Of a DNA stretch of 64,000 nt, positions 11,356 to 23,612 are shown one piece after another. A model generated the notes under the pieces. That model was not told where the DNA came from. It saw only the letters and a program-made list of their open reading frames with translations, and made no database searches. This DNA comes from Vespula vulgaris (lineage: Eukaryota; Arthropoda; Insecta; Hymenoptera; Vespidae): NCBI RefSeq assembly GCF_905475345.1, contig NC_066595.1, positions 1,055,001 to 1,119,000 on the forward strand, read 5' to 3'. A program made the translations under genes and the position numbers. The number at the start of each line of letters is the position of its first letter. Position 1 is the stretch's first letter.

Positions 11356-13577
11356 TCAATCCAATGTGCATAAGGGATCTTTCGTTATTAAAATACCTCT
11401 TTCCCAAAGATCTCTTACTATCAGAATCTGTGTGTTATAAATATCATTATGAATTATTATATTATGTGCAATACGATGTAAATGATTTTGTTTTTCTTAA
11501 ACTTACTTTATCATCCTGTTCAGTAATTGGTAATTCTTCGACCTCTACAAATTGGGGAAAACGACAAATTATTTCCTTTATAGCGGGTACAAATTTTTCG
11601 TCGACTTCTAAAAATTGTGGTTCGTATTCGTGATATTCTTTGGAATTTTCACAAGAATAATATATCCTGTACGTGTCTGACTCTTCTACCAATCTAATCG
11701 CATAGAACAATAGAGATATCATCGAGAGTGTAATAGAATATCAATTAGCATTAAAGATTAATCAGAAAGCGAATTACCTTATACAATGAGACCTTAATAA
11801 TCGTATCTTCGTATTGAATTCAATTTCCACATGATTTTCTACAATTCCTTCCTTCGTCATTCTTTCTCCATCTTGGGCTATAGAACATTGTCGTTCATAA
11901 TCTACAAGGACAGGTGGCAAGAAATCATGAATATGACTTTTTGCCATTTCGTCGGCTGCTTTGTCTATATCGATATGTTCTATAATACGATTAATTAAAC
12001 ACTCGACATTTTCTCTGAAGGAGTTCCTATAATCAGATTTATTTGTAGAATGTACAAAACCAAAATATTTTAAATAATCAAGAGGTAATCCTTGACGAAA
12101 ATGTACATCATTCGCAATTGCTTTTTGTAATGCATCTGGAAGCAATTTTTCTAAGAAATCACCCCAACTATTTTTTTGATAAACACTCAAAGTAACGTGC
12201 AAACTATGACTGTTATAAATGGTTTCTCCTTGATGTATAGTTCCACGTGGGAGATACAAAAGATCTCCTGCTTCTACTACGGTATCTAGAATAGGTTCTC
12301 CTAGTTCTGACTGATCAAAATCTTTGGATGAATATCTCGGCAAACAGTCGCTGTTTTTCGATGATTTATATAACCTCCATCTTTTCTTTCCCTCAATTTG
12401 CAATATGAAAGCTTCTATATCGTCGTAGTGTGGCGCAAATCCTTGACTACCAGGTGGTGTTAAGTAAGAATTTGCACCAACGAAACATCCAAAATATTCT
12501 TGAAGAGTCGCTGCATGAAGTTCGTTTGTTTATATTAATTCATATTTGGAAAATAGCATTGATGACATAACCGAATTAATGAAGTTCCGTTTTCTTACCA
12601 TTTAATGTATGGAGTCTAGGTAAAAAAGTTTGAGGATTTAACATTCTCACTGAACATCCATTCGAATAATAATCCCAAACAACTGTAGGAACGGCACGAC
12701 CAGAAGGATTATGGGTTTCTCTTATACCGTCTATGTATGATGTGATATCGATATTTTTCGTAAATAATATATAATGTTCTCTTAATATTTTGTCAATTAT
12801 TGGAGTTGACATGAGAATCTTGTAATAATTAGAATTATTTCTCTTTACATGCACAGGAGCTTTTTCCCAATTCGTCCTGAAATAAATAAATCTTTAAACA
12901 CGTTCTATATGCGTCTGTAAATATTATTAACAATTTTTTTGTTTCCCTAATACTTACTTAAAAAACTTATTAATCTCTAAAGGATGTATCAACCATTCAA
13001 ACAATAATTTACTTTTTATAACGGGATTTTTCAAAAAATTATCATGTACTATATCGTAATTGATATTCATATTTTTCGTCGAACGTAACTTTTTATTTCT
13101 TTTCCTTTTCTTTGTCTTCTTATTTATCTTCACTGTTTCCCCTTCTAATTGATTCATTTGTGAATTATTATCGCCTGATATAGAAAAAGAATTTTCTAAG
13201 TCAGTCGTCGTCTCGTCATTGCCGTGACAATCGTTAGCTGATAATAACTTTTTCTTTTTCTTTTTCTTACTCTTATTATAATTGAACTTCTTATATTTTG
13301 ATTTCACCAAACTATTCGTTTCCTTGGTATTCAAATTTTTCTTAGTTATAGAATTAGAACTTTTGGGCGAGGAAGACTGTTTATCATTTTTGTTAAGGGT
13401 CTTATGGCTAGACGATGGTAATGTGTTTTTTTCTTTATTGACAACTTGAACCGAATTTTTTTCATTCATATTTGAATGTATCTTTTGTAATTTCAGTAAC
13501 TGTAACGAACGCTCTCTATTTTTACGTTTCATTGCATATGCAGCAAATGCAGAGATTTGTTCGTTCTCTGAAGCCAT
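11356..13577 (-). CDS. NO66: NO66/RIOX1 JmjC ribosomal oxygenase, 5 exons, 629 aa
   Basis: Exons (minus strand) are 13577-12958, 12876-12599, 12510-11778, 11693-11507 and 11427-11356, joined by four GT/AG introns of 79-88 bp; the sum is 1890 bases, an exact frame. The N-terminal 200 residues are Lys/Ser-rich and disordered-looking, with runs such as KKKKKK that suit nucleolar targeting. The JmjC core contains FVGANSYLTPPGSQGFAP followed by the iron ligands H327 and D329 (HYDD), and the third ligand is probably H392 in LPRGTIHQGE. The C-terminus (LWERGILITKDPL) is the winged-helix tail of the family. Known role: Fe(II)/2-oxoglutarate-dependent histidyl hydroxylation of ribosomal protein uL2 (Rpl8), with a disputed H3K4/K36 demethylase activity. 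Ligands and length (Drosophila about 650 aa) look intact. The chosen start is the first ATG of an open exon. Confidence 0.95.
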
Positions 13578-14719
13578 CTGTAATTATCAAAAGTTCAAAA
13601 ATGTATACTATTTAACAATTTTTAATTACTTATATACTTTATTATAAGAAATATTGACAATTTCTGTTGATGGAAAAGGTTATGACGATTATAACCTTCA
13701 ATTAACTTGTGCATCAATTCAGTTAACAACACCAAGTCCCATTTTTCTGTTTACACGGTTACACGTTGATAATAAAAGTTATTTTCGTTATTTATGAGTA
13801 TATTTTATCTACCTTCTTTCTGTAAAATTGAATTTATTAATAAAGGAAAAAGATTTTTTTAAATCGTGCGCACGTTATTCACCACTTGAACGCAGGTAGA
13901 TACAGTTCTCTTTCAAATGAAATCCGGCGTCATCTAGTAATTGAATGAGGAATTAAATTTAGATTTTAGAAGCACTCTTCTAAAGTTGACTGGTGGTGTA
14001 GGGTTTCAGAATACAATATTTATGCATTTAACTTTTATTGCAAAATATAAAGTATTCGTATGTAATATGATACAAGTTGTCTTCAATATCATGCAGAATA
14101 TTATATTACCATTATAGAGAATAAAACTGTTTGCAAAACAAGACAAAGAAAAAAAAGAAAAGAAAAGAAAAGAAAGGCAAGAAAAGAAAAGCAACAAAAG
14201 TAATTGTTATGATTTTAGACGAAAGAGAAAATTATATATTTAATTCCTTATGTAATTTTCTATGAAGTTAAATTTATTATTATTCAATGAGAACGTGATT
14301 TATTTACATTATTTACGTTGTTATTTAAAATTTTTACTGTTATCGTTATAGTTAATTAATTTAAATGTCTTTATTATTTTACAATATAAAATTTAGACGC
14401 GTAATTGGTAAAATCCTTTGAATTCGTATGCTTCTTTACAAAAAAGCATAAGCATTGGTACAGTTTAAAGATTTTTCTCAGATTTTCACCTTAACCACTC
14501 ATTGTGCTTAACAGTTCTTCACAATGCAAAGGAGTTCTTAATCCTCGTTTAGTTCATTGCACTTAAAGGCACATATCATAGATGTGGAAACTCAAAACGA
14601 TGTCTGCATTAGAAGTAACTGTTGTCACAGTTAACTTTAAAAGAAAAAGATTTGTTAATTTTGTAATATGACACTACACATTCATGTATGTCCACATATT
14701 GACATATTAGATTTATGTC
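13578..14719. other. NO66 promoter region and BRMS1-like 3' flank
   Basis: No gene seen. The part next to 13577 should hold the NO66 promoter. It contains an inverted repeat with 8-bp arms (13676-13683 and 13691-13698, AAGGTTAT/ATAACCTT). The part next to 14719 is AT-rich and is the expected 3' UTR of the BRMS1-like gene; minus-strand AATAAA motifs exist, for example at 14034-14039, but the true cleavage site cannot be chosen. Confidence 0.5.
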
Positions 14720-15552
14720 TTAAATTATTTCAGTTTTTCGACTACTCAGACTCTTTTTAATCAATGCCCAATCTTCCAAAATATCAGCATCATTAAGCAT
14801 ATAAACGATATACGGTCCTGCTACAGAAACTGCTCTCCTTCTCTCTGTATGGTTTCGACGCCTTCTACCGGTTGAATTTAACCATAAATCTGCATGAATA
14901 TCAACGTTATTTCTATCCTCTTCTAATCTACGAATTTTCTCTTGAAGATCATTATGTATACAATCCCAAATCAATTCTTTTTCACTCTCAAAATTTTGTA
15001 GTGCTGCCTGTTCTTCAGCTAAAAATTTATTTTGTATATTTTGTAATCTGTATTGTTTCAATATTCCAGCAACTTCCGTTTTGGTCTTCATATTTTCTTT
15101 TAAACGTTCCAAAGGTATTAAATATTCTTCCGATTTACCAACTCGTACTTCCCCCAATTTGGTATCAACTTGTGTTATTCTTTCACGATATAATCTATAG
15201 AAATTAAAAATATCATAATTAATATTTATCATGGATGAAATAATTGAAACAAAAATATTCTGGTTTATAATAAATATTATAGTTTACGTAAAATATTATA
15301 GTTTACTTTGGTTTTGTTATATCATTATGCTTACTGTTCTTTAAGTAACGTAAATTGTCTTTCTAAATCAACTAAATTCTCCATACACTCATTTCGTCTT
15401 CTTTCACACTCATCTTCATCCATCTCTGAAGAATCATCGCTATCGCTATGTTCTGCACTACTATCACACGACGCAGAGCTTTGGTTACTATCGTTGCTAT
15501 CATGAGACATTTCTTCTCCTTCTGGCTCTGATTCATCTTTGACACTAGGCAT
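14720..15552 (-). CDS. BRMS1L: BRMS1-like Sin3/HDAC complex subunit, 2 exons, 230 aa
   Basis: Exons (minus) are 15552-15335 and 15194-14720 with one 140-bp GT/AG intron; the frame sums to 693 bases. The N-terminal 45 residues are acidic and Ser-rich, then DSDDSSEMDEDECERRRNEC and LERQFTLLKEQLYRERITQV match the BRMS1 family coiled coil. The exon junction falls inside the KEQLYRER stretch. Further matches are EEKIRRLEEDR and the signature GPYIVYML..DILEDW near the C-terminus. Family members are subunits of the Rpd3L-type Sin3/HDAC1 corepressor, where the coiled coil mediates dimerisation and complex assembly. The protein ends about 13 residues after DILEDW, whereas vertebrate BRMS1L goes on for roughly 90 more. 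No further coding exon is visible downstream, so this is either the insect form or an isoform. Upstream, a possible 5' UTR exon junction (AG at about 15557) precedes the ATG. Confidence 0.9.
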
Positions 15553-17073
15553 CGGAGCTACATATTTCCATTTTAAAATAATAATAATCTACAATATTTA
15601 CCTAATAAACGATACTCTCTAAGTGTCAAGATAAATTACCTTTAGTCAGCTTTTGAGTACCGAGGATTAAGGTATATCATAAAAATCAACAATTCTAAAT
15701 GTAAAGTAATTCTAAAAAAATCCGTTACCGATTTGACGATAGATGTGTCTTAATCTTTGATATATATATACATATATATCCATATATATATATATAACCT
15801 ACAAAAACAAAATTTCAATTTTTAAAACACACTCGTATTCACTACAAACAAGTATTTTACTATTAATTATGTTATATGTTGTGCATATAATATAATATAA
15901 TTAAATATAAACCAAAATAAATTATAATTGTTGACAAAAGTTAATAATATTCTTCGACAGATCTGGTAATTTTCTGTTGCTTAAAAGATACAATATTTTC
16001 ATTAAAATTTTTCAAAGTAATGTAATATATATATCGTTGTTACCTAAGAAAACGAGATTTTAACACTAATTCTATTCACTAAAGAATATTAATTTTTATT
16101 ATAAAACTTCAAAAATGTTATTTGTTTATAAGAAGAGGATGATAATCGCCAATCCTGCGCTAAGAGACTCAAGCAGCCGCCTCAAGCAGCTTGTAAATGG
16201 ACCACGTGACTTCTGCACCTGCGTATTATATGAGTAAAACGTTCGACTACGTTTTGCGTCTGTTTTACCGACGGATTACACCACATTGTACAGTTAATTT
16301 CTATATACCGACATCAAGTAATAAAAACTTCCTTTTAACATCCGTCGATAAAATATCAAAATTCTATTCTTCATTCGATTAAAGTTGTTTACTACTTTTC
16401 GTTCGTAGTGTACGTGACTTCAGCGACATAATGGACAAAAAATGAATTACATGCGCAATAGGGAAACAGTATCGACTATTGTATCGGTGTATAAGCTGTG
16501 TAATTACGTAAGTAGATATTAATAATAAATTAAAAAAAAAAAAAAAAAAAAAAAGAATTAATAAAGAAATTAGAATTTTTCGGTGCGTTTCTCTAAAAAA
16601 TTATATTAAAATTTTGTTTGATCTATTTATGTACTGGAGCATTCGAATCGTCCTCTTGAATCACAATTTCTGAGCGTCTCTTCGGCATATAACCTTTTTT
16701 TGCTTCGTCAAAAATTCTAATAACTACTGCACAATATTCCATAAAAACGATTAATAGCATAGAATTACAATGATTTTTGATTGTAAAATATGAAATGGAA
16801 TCTACAACCTTAAAAGGCGAGATCTTAGCACAGAAAATGATTATTACATTTTCGATTCCTCGTTTTTAAAATGAGATCTTGTTCGTCAAAATCCATTAAG
16901 AATTATATCTGTACTCGTTGATGGCGCAAACTATTATAAAATCAAAAAATGATGAATAGGCTTAAAGTAAGGACAGAGCGCACGTACTGAAAGCGTAAAA
17001 TATTTTTATTAAAATATTGATAAATGTAATAGTATAAAATAAAGTTTTAAGTATAATTGTATTTTCTTTCTGC
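15553..17073. other. Intergenic between BRMS1-like and E(spl) genes
   Basis: AT-rich with a 24-bp poly-A run near 16531-16554; no gene recognised. Minus-strand sequence at about 15640-15655 resembles a splice donor (GGTAATTT), so the BRMS1-like transcript may begin here with a non-coding exon. A denser block at about 16140-16230 has a CACCTGC E-box (16214-16220) and is a candidate promoter. Confidence 0.45.
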
Positions 17074-17091
17074 TATCACAGGTTAATCACA
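17074..17091 (-). promoter_or_regulatory. Two K-box motifs downstream of E(spl) gene 1
   Basis: On the minus strand, 17081-17074 reads CTGTGATA, a perfect 8-mer complement to the miR-2 family 5' end, and 17091-17086 reads TGTGAT, the core K-box. Both lie about 720 bp past the stop at 17808, ahead of a minus-strand AATAAA at 17010-17005. In Drosophila, K-boxes in E(spl) and Bearded 3' UTRs mediate negative regulation by miR-2/11/13. Whether this lies inside the transcript depends on a long 3' UTR, which I infer but cannot prove. Confidence 0.6.
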
Positions 17092-17559
17092 CAAAAAGTA
17101 TTAATATTTATATGAAAATTAAAATAAATATCTATACCGAGTGATATGTCTTGTCATACACGATAAACTTATTTTGAAAGAAAAAGAAAAAAAAAAGGAA
17201 AAGAAAAGAAAAGAAAAAGAATTCGATATACAAACGAGTACGATATCTCTCAAACGATTGATTCGTTGCTTCAATGAAACGTTTAAACTATTATATTCGA
17301 TCATTCTATTCGAATAGTCAAAATATAATTCGTCATCGAATAATTTATAAACGTCTACTAATAATCAGAGGTAATATTTTGTCACTTTTACGAAATACGG
17401 TGAAATTAAACTATATCGTAGAAATTAAGAGTATAATAAAGTATTAAAATTAAAAGTATAGTGAAGTATGCTATAACTACGGAATTAAAGCCATGTACCA
17501 AAATAATGAGCAATATAGTATCGTAATACTATAATCCTACTCATATAGATCTATTTTAT

Positions 17560-17588
17560 AGTTGTGCTATTTTACAGATAGCACAACT
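17560..17588. repeat. Perfect inverted repeat, 11-bp arms, 7-nt loop
   Basis: 17560-17570 (AGTTGTGCTAT) is exactly complementary to 17578-17588, with TTTACAG between. It would form a hairpin in any transcript from either strand. It lies between the stop codon of E(spl) gene 1 and its K-boxes, so it may be a 3' UTR structure. Confidence 0.85.
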
Positions 17589-17807
17589 CCAAATTAGTTT
17601 GATTCTTAACTATATGTAGATAAATAATATTATATAAACCAACGAAGATTCTCTGAATAATCTTATCTCGTAAAATATTTTTAATGTCTCGATCAGCTGT
17701 TTATATTTGCAAATATAACGAAGATCGTATATTTTGTTCTCTCTCTCTCTCTCTCTTTTTCTCTCTTCATCTTCATAATATAAGATTCGAATTAAAAAAA
17801 TTTTTCG

Positions 17808-20453
17808 CTACCAAGGTCTCCACATAGGATCACCATCGTCTACGCGTTCAACATCGATTTCCTCGTCGTCCTCCGCGTTAATTCTCTGATGATTGGTCGT
17901 TTTACGTTTGACCATAGAATTTCGTCGAATTTCTTTAGTATCAAATGTCAATTGCTTTCGATCGTCTCCGTGAAATCTCGTACGATTTTCTAACGACCCT
18001 ATCGTTGTTTCCGTTGACGTACTTTTAAATGTTCCTGTTTTCACATTGACACAAGGACTCGTTCTGCTAGTAGGAATTGCGATATTCGGTACGATTATAT
18101 TAGTGTCTGTTGAGGGAATTGGATTGATCAGACAAGGACCGATTAAGGTGCCAGGATCCAGATCGATCAGTGTCGTCGAAAGATTGGGATTGATCTAAAA
18201 CATAAAAAAAAGATAGAAAAAATCGAAAGAAACAAGTTCATCATCTCTTTTTTCTTCTTTTTTTTTTTTTCTTTTTTCTTATATTCAGCGAACAACCCAT
18301 GCGATTTTACGAAGGTAATTAATAAACAACTCACGCTCAACGAGTTAATCTTGGAATTATTTTGAAGACCAATAGCTAGATGCCTGGCCAAATTCTCCGC
18401 CGCCTTCCCAGGAAGCGTGGCCAAGAATTTACATGCTTCCGTGGCGCAATGTCCAAAGCCCGATTGCCATCGACTTTCAGCAGTAGCTTCATCGTTAACC
18501 ATCGTCGTCATCTTTATTGTCGTCGTTGTTGTTGTCGTTGGTATTGGCGTTGTTGGTATTGCCGTCGTTGAAATACCAGACAAACCGGCGGAACGAGAAG
18601 CTTGTAATCTTTGCAAATGACGTACCGTCAATTCGAGAATGTCCGCCTTTTCTAATTTACTGATATTTTCACCTTCCGTCTAGAAGAAATATATCGAAAC
18701 ATTTTCAATCTTCTTTTCTTTTTCTTTTTTATCAAAATTATCAAACGAATAAAAAGAGATAGACAAATATAATAAGGAAATAAGATGGACGAATAAGTTT
18801 TAGTAAATAAATTATGTACATATTAACGATAGATACAACGATTTGCAACGTCATCTTAGTATTCTTTTTTTAGATATTCGTAGTTTTCTTTTTCTTTTCT
18901 TTTTTCTTATATATATAGTTTCTTCTCTAACAACGATAAAAGATAGGTATCTAAGGATCGTCATCTCAGCGCGTTACTTCTTTCGTTCTTCCTCGATTCG
19001 ATTCGCTCGCACGAGCTAACTTCTCGATACCGAGCGATCGCTATCGAAGATCGATCCCTTTTCCGATCAAAAGTCGTGCATGACCGAGCCACGGAAGAAA
19101 TCCTTTTCTTTTCCCAACGGACACGGTCCGTCCTTTTGTTGGTTTATAGAACGACGAGCAAAGGATCGGTTCGATTACCGAGACGAATTCAAATCCAAAG
19201 TCGACGCAAAGTTTTTCGTTCTTCCGTTCAAACCGAAACGCGATAGGCTTCATTTCTTCGAATTTTATTATCTTTCCAATACCTATATACTGTTTATTAT
19301 TGTTGTTTAACAAAAAAGAAAAAAAAGAAAAGAAAAAAAAATAAAGAAAAAGAAAGAAAAGAAAATAATTGCGATAACATCGATGAAAAATTATTTCCTA
19401 CTTTCTTCCAATGAAATTTTTCGAACGAATCGATACAAAACGATTTTTGCACTAAATGCTATTAAAATACTCGACTTTACGATTAGTTGTCTACTCGTTA
19501 ATTATGCGAAAACAATTTGATGAATAATCTGTTGAAATACGCGTCGGCGATCGGAATTGCGTAAGTTTGCCTGCAAAATGTAAGTATGTATAGAAAAAAA
19601 AAAAGAAAGAAAAAAAAGAAAAATGGAATAAAAAATGAAATAAAAACACAGCCAGAAAAATGTCAGGCACGAAGCGATCGTGATAAATTTATTCGAATAA
19701 TTAATAAAGTTGCCGTGTCCGTAATGCCGTTGACATTTCAGCGAGTTCCCACGATGCTTGGAATATATTTAAGAGGAGGAAAATAGTTTTGCCACGCGCA
19801 GTTGCGGCCGGAGAATGCGTTTCCTGCCGCGAGCGCGCGATCCGTAAAATTGCAGAACGGAGATCGTAAATAGAGTCGTGCGAGGTTTAAAAAAGAAAAT
19901 AAAAAAAGAAGAAGAAAAAAGCGTGCCTTTCTTTTCGAAAAAAAAAAAAATTACACGACACGTGCTACCTGGACCAAACTTTATCGATCGAATTTATGCG
20001 TATGTCGATTGGATGTGCTATTTAACGCGTTTTATTAATTTAGTTAATAAATAATAATTTTTGTGTATACACACACACACACATATATATATATAGAAGA
20101 TTAGTAAAAATAGAAATAAATCATAATTTCTATAAAATAAGAGAGAAGAGAAAAAAGAATAATAAAATATATCTAATACGGAGCGTGTTAAACGGTTATA
20201 TCTTCCCGATTAGAATTAGTTTTCTAATCGGTCGGTCACGCATGAACGAAGATAACGACGTTTAATCGACACTCGATATATCGTTTTTCGACTGTGACTA
20301 ATAGAGAAATCGATCGAGTTTCTAAAGAATATCTGTACAAGTCGGTGCTTTTTATAATAAGTTTTTACGGAGTTTTCGTCGGTGTGTATTTTATAATAAG
20401 ATCGGTAATTTTGCTTCTCACGCGATGGTAAATCGTGTGGTAGATATTTTTTA

Positions 20454-20498
<45 letters not shown>

Positions 20499-20642
20499 TT
20501 TATAACAGACGTTGTTAAATCGTACTCACTTCGAGTGCGTCCACCATGAGATCCTTTAATTCGTCGAGACATCGGTTGATACGTGCTCGTCTCTTTCGTT
20601 CTAAGAGCGGCTTCGTTATCTATAAAGAATAAAGATCGATAT

Positions 20643-20704
<62 letters not shown>

Positions 20705-21282
20705 GTTTTATCATTTATTAGAGAAACGTACGAACGACGATATTCGTTCGTCATTCGAATAAGTTTTTCTATATATAGTTTCTATCGAACACCGTGTATA
20801 ACGATAAACGCGTCGTTCGACGCGTGTTTCATTCATCATTTACACTCTCTTTCTTTTTCTCTTTCAGACTCGAGCGATCAGTCGAGTAGAGTCACGAGCG
20901 AGCGACGACGTGTCCTATCGCATAACGACGATTTTCTCCTCGTCCGATTAGATTTCTTTCTTCGAACGGTCTTCATTCTTGATCATTATTTCCAAGAAAT
21001 AAATAATCAACAAAATATCCTGATACTCCTCGATCGATCACTCAACTCAATGACGTAAGTATTTAAACGTTACATCCACGATCGTTTCGTTCCACGATCT
21101 ATCGCAAATTGATGATTAAAAACAAAGAATATTATTCCCCTTCTCTTATCCGGGAAATAAAAATGAAGCGAATAAAAAAAAAATAAAGAAGAAGAAGAAA
21201 GAAGAGAAAAGATACGCACTTATCTTACCTTTTTGTATCGATAAGTCCTTGAAACCGGATGGGGACAATCGTACGACATCAT
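17808..21282 (-). CDS. E(spl): E(spl)/HES-type bHLH-Orange-WRPW repressor, 4 exons, 291 aa
   Basis: Exons (minus) are 21282-21229, 20619-20530, 18679-18335 and 18194-17808; introns are 609, 1850 and 140 bp with GT/AG ends, and all junctions are phase 0. Exon 1 encodes MMSYDCPHPVSRTYRYKK. Exon 2 encodes the basic region and helix 1 (KPLLERKRRARINRCLDELK), with the Pro typical of the class. Exon 3 supplies helix 2 (KLEKADILELTVRHL), a Thr-rich linker and the Orange domain (about residues 119-158). Exon 4 is a polar tail ending in WRPW, the Groucho-binding tetrapeptide. Family role: Notch-induced transcriptional repressor that blocks proneural genes. The Orange-to-WRPW tail is long, giving 291 aa against about 180-220 for Drosophila E(spl) proteins. 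The N-terminal SRTY.Y.K motif is shared with the gene at 52015-52683, marking the two as paralogues. Which named member (mbeta, mgamma, her) it corresponds to is not settled. Confidence 0.93.
19680..19880. promoter_or_regulatory. Candidate intronic Notch-responsive block
   Basis: Within intron 2 of E(spl) gene 1 lies a GC-richer, repeat-free block. It holds a CSL/Su(H) site (TTCCCACG, 19746-19753), a TATA-like TATATTTAA (19764-19772) and a class C bHLH-repressor site CACGCG (19793-19798). A class B CACGTG follows at 19959-19964, and a second CSL-like TTCTCACG at 20415-20422. Su(H) sites suggest Notch input, and CACGCG/CACGTG sites are bound by Hairy/E(spl) proteins, so autoregulation is possible. 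Function is inferred. Confidence 0.4.
20455..20494. repeat. (AT)n microsatellite
   Basis: Pure AT dinucleotide run within intron 2 of E(spl) gene 1, about 35 bp past the exon 2 donor in the sense of transcription. Confidence 0.95.
20648..20700. repeat. (CT)n microsatellite in E(spl) gene 1 intron 1
   Basis: A pure CT run on the plus strand, hence GA on the coding strand, ending about 28 bp before the exon 2 acceptor. The canonical acceptor pyrimidine tract (minus strand) lies between it and the exon. Confidence 0.95.
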
Positions 21283-21650
21283 TGCAGGATTTCGTGTTAT
21301 CCTTAAAACTCGTCAATCTCATCGGTCGTATATGCTTGCGTCGAAATCTTTCGAGAGAATGATGTTCGAAAGAAAGACGTCTTATTTATGACTTTATTTC
21401 GATCCTCGTGTATGTGTACTTACTTATTTACTTACATAGGTGCGTATCTACCTACCTACGTACGTGTGCGAAGAGAAAATGAAAAGAAAAGAAAAGAAAA
21501 GAAAAAGAAGAAAGAAAAACAAAACCAAAACCGAAACCAAAACAAAAACAAAAATTGTGGAAGGACGTTTCGAGGAGGGTGTGTGCGTCTGCGTGTGTAT
21601 ACACGAGAGAGAGAGAAAGAGAGAGATGGATGGAGATAGAAAGAGAGGGA

Positions 21651-21696
<46 letters not shown>

Positions 21697-23574
21697 CAAA
21701 CAGACAGAGTGAGAAAGAGAAGGCGGGCGCGCGGCTTCGAGTCCCTACGCGAACTGACTCGAATGCTCCCGGCTCTTCTTGGCATTCCCCCCTTGTATGC
21801 TTACCCTCACCCAACTTCGAACCCTCCGTGTCCGTGGCGAAGGCACTTTCTGAGATAGGTCTTTGGCGCTACCAACGAAACGCATCCTTCCATCTCCAAA
21901 TGATCTTTCCTTCTGTATCCTTTTCCATTCGTTTGGAGTAAGACGGAGTAAGACTAATCGCACATTTTTTTTCGCTTTTCCTTTAGTTTTCTATTCTGGT
22001 TTTGTTAAATTCGAAATAAAGGGAGAATTATTCTAAGGTTAATTAATTTCTGTCGTGTAAGGGATGTGAAGAGCGTTGATCGAATACGCGAAGAATATCG
22101 ATATGTGCGTTACGTTTATTTAAAGCTTTTAATAAATCTGCATAAATGAATTATGTCACGTATAGAAAGTGGTTCGATAGTTGAAATAAATGACGTACAC
22201 TCGCTACTATTGTTCGAAATTAATAATCTTGTAATTTTTGTAATCGATTACACGTCGATGTGAATTTTTGGACGAATGAAACGACAGGGTCGATTATGCT
22301 CGAATCTTTTTTTTTCTTTTTTTTATTCTATCGTATATATATGTATATATTTTGTTGTCTTTTTTTGTTAACACTATGCACTCACGTAGGTAGATATATA
22401 CATAAGTACTTACCTATATAGTACTCCGATGTAAGTTACTCTATTTCTTTCTCTTCCCGTTCTCCAGGAAATCGCTCGTCGTTCCAGCGATAACGAACGA
22501 ACTTCGTTTAAGAACGAAGCCGACTCGAATTACTCGTTTTGCGGGATATACTAACTGCAGGCGGCGCGTGTCGATTTTGTTTGCAAAATATCGGCGACTC
22601 CGACGGTAACAAGAGCCCGCGCGTCTCCGTCTTGGCTAGATAACTTGTATACTCCAAATCGATTTGAATTTCATTGCGACTGCATATCCCGAAGGCATTG
22701 ATACGCAATATATGTATGTTAATGTTTCCTTCTGATACGCTGAATTAGCGTTTAACTTTCTTCTTCCTACGAAGATAAATAATCGAAAGAAGTTTTTATT
22801 GTATCCTTGATGTCTAATTGTAAGCAGAATATGAGAATATGTGTGCGCTTTTATATGTGTGTCTCGAGACATATTGTTGTGAAAAGATATAAACATTGTT
22901 GTTCTCGCCGTAACGTCGTACGACGATCGCCAATAGATGAACAACGACGTTCCAATAATTACGAGCGAATTCAAGGAAATGTTTTCTCTTTCCTTTTTCT
23001 ATTTATTTATTTATTTATCTATCTATCTCGACTCTCGTCAGCTTTATAAGATATTAACGATCGTCGAACGAATTATTCTATCTTATTGTTATACATACAA
23101 CGTTGAGATTTCAATTTTGCGAATCGAGAATCTTCTTCGATCTTATTCGACGTAAATTACGATTAAAGTATAAAAATCAAAATACGTAATAATGTATGTA
23201 CATAGAAATATCAATTGTTGAGGAGACGTACGTGTATCTATACGTACTATATGAATATTTATCTACTTTTTTTTTGTTCTCTTTGAAATCCTAAATTACG
23301 TTAATACGTGATTAATTTAACGAACGTTAGATAGATAATGTCATTTTAATCGATAGTCGACGAAAACCAAAAGGAGATCCTTTCTTCGTTCTCTTTTTTT
23401 CTCACTCACGACCTTTCGAGCATTTCTCTCGCGCGAGATAAGAGAGAATCTTAGGCCGGACGTGGCTCCATTAAGATTATCTTATTCCTCGTCGGTGTTC
23501 GGCGGATACTTAGAAGTTTCTCCCAATGCTTATCCTCGTAGTCTTTACTTGACGCGATCAAAGTGGATCCTTTC

Positions 23575-23612
<38 letters not shown>

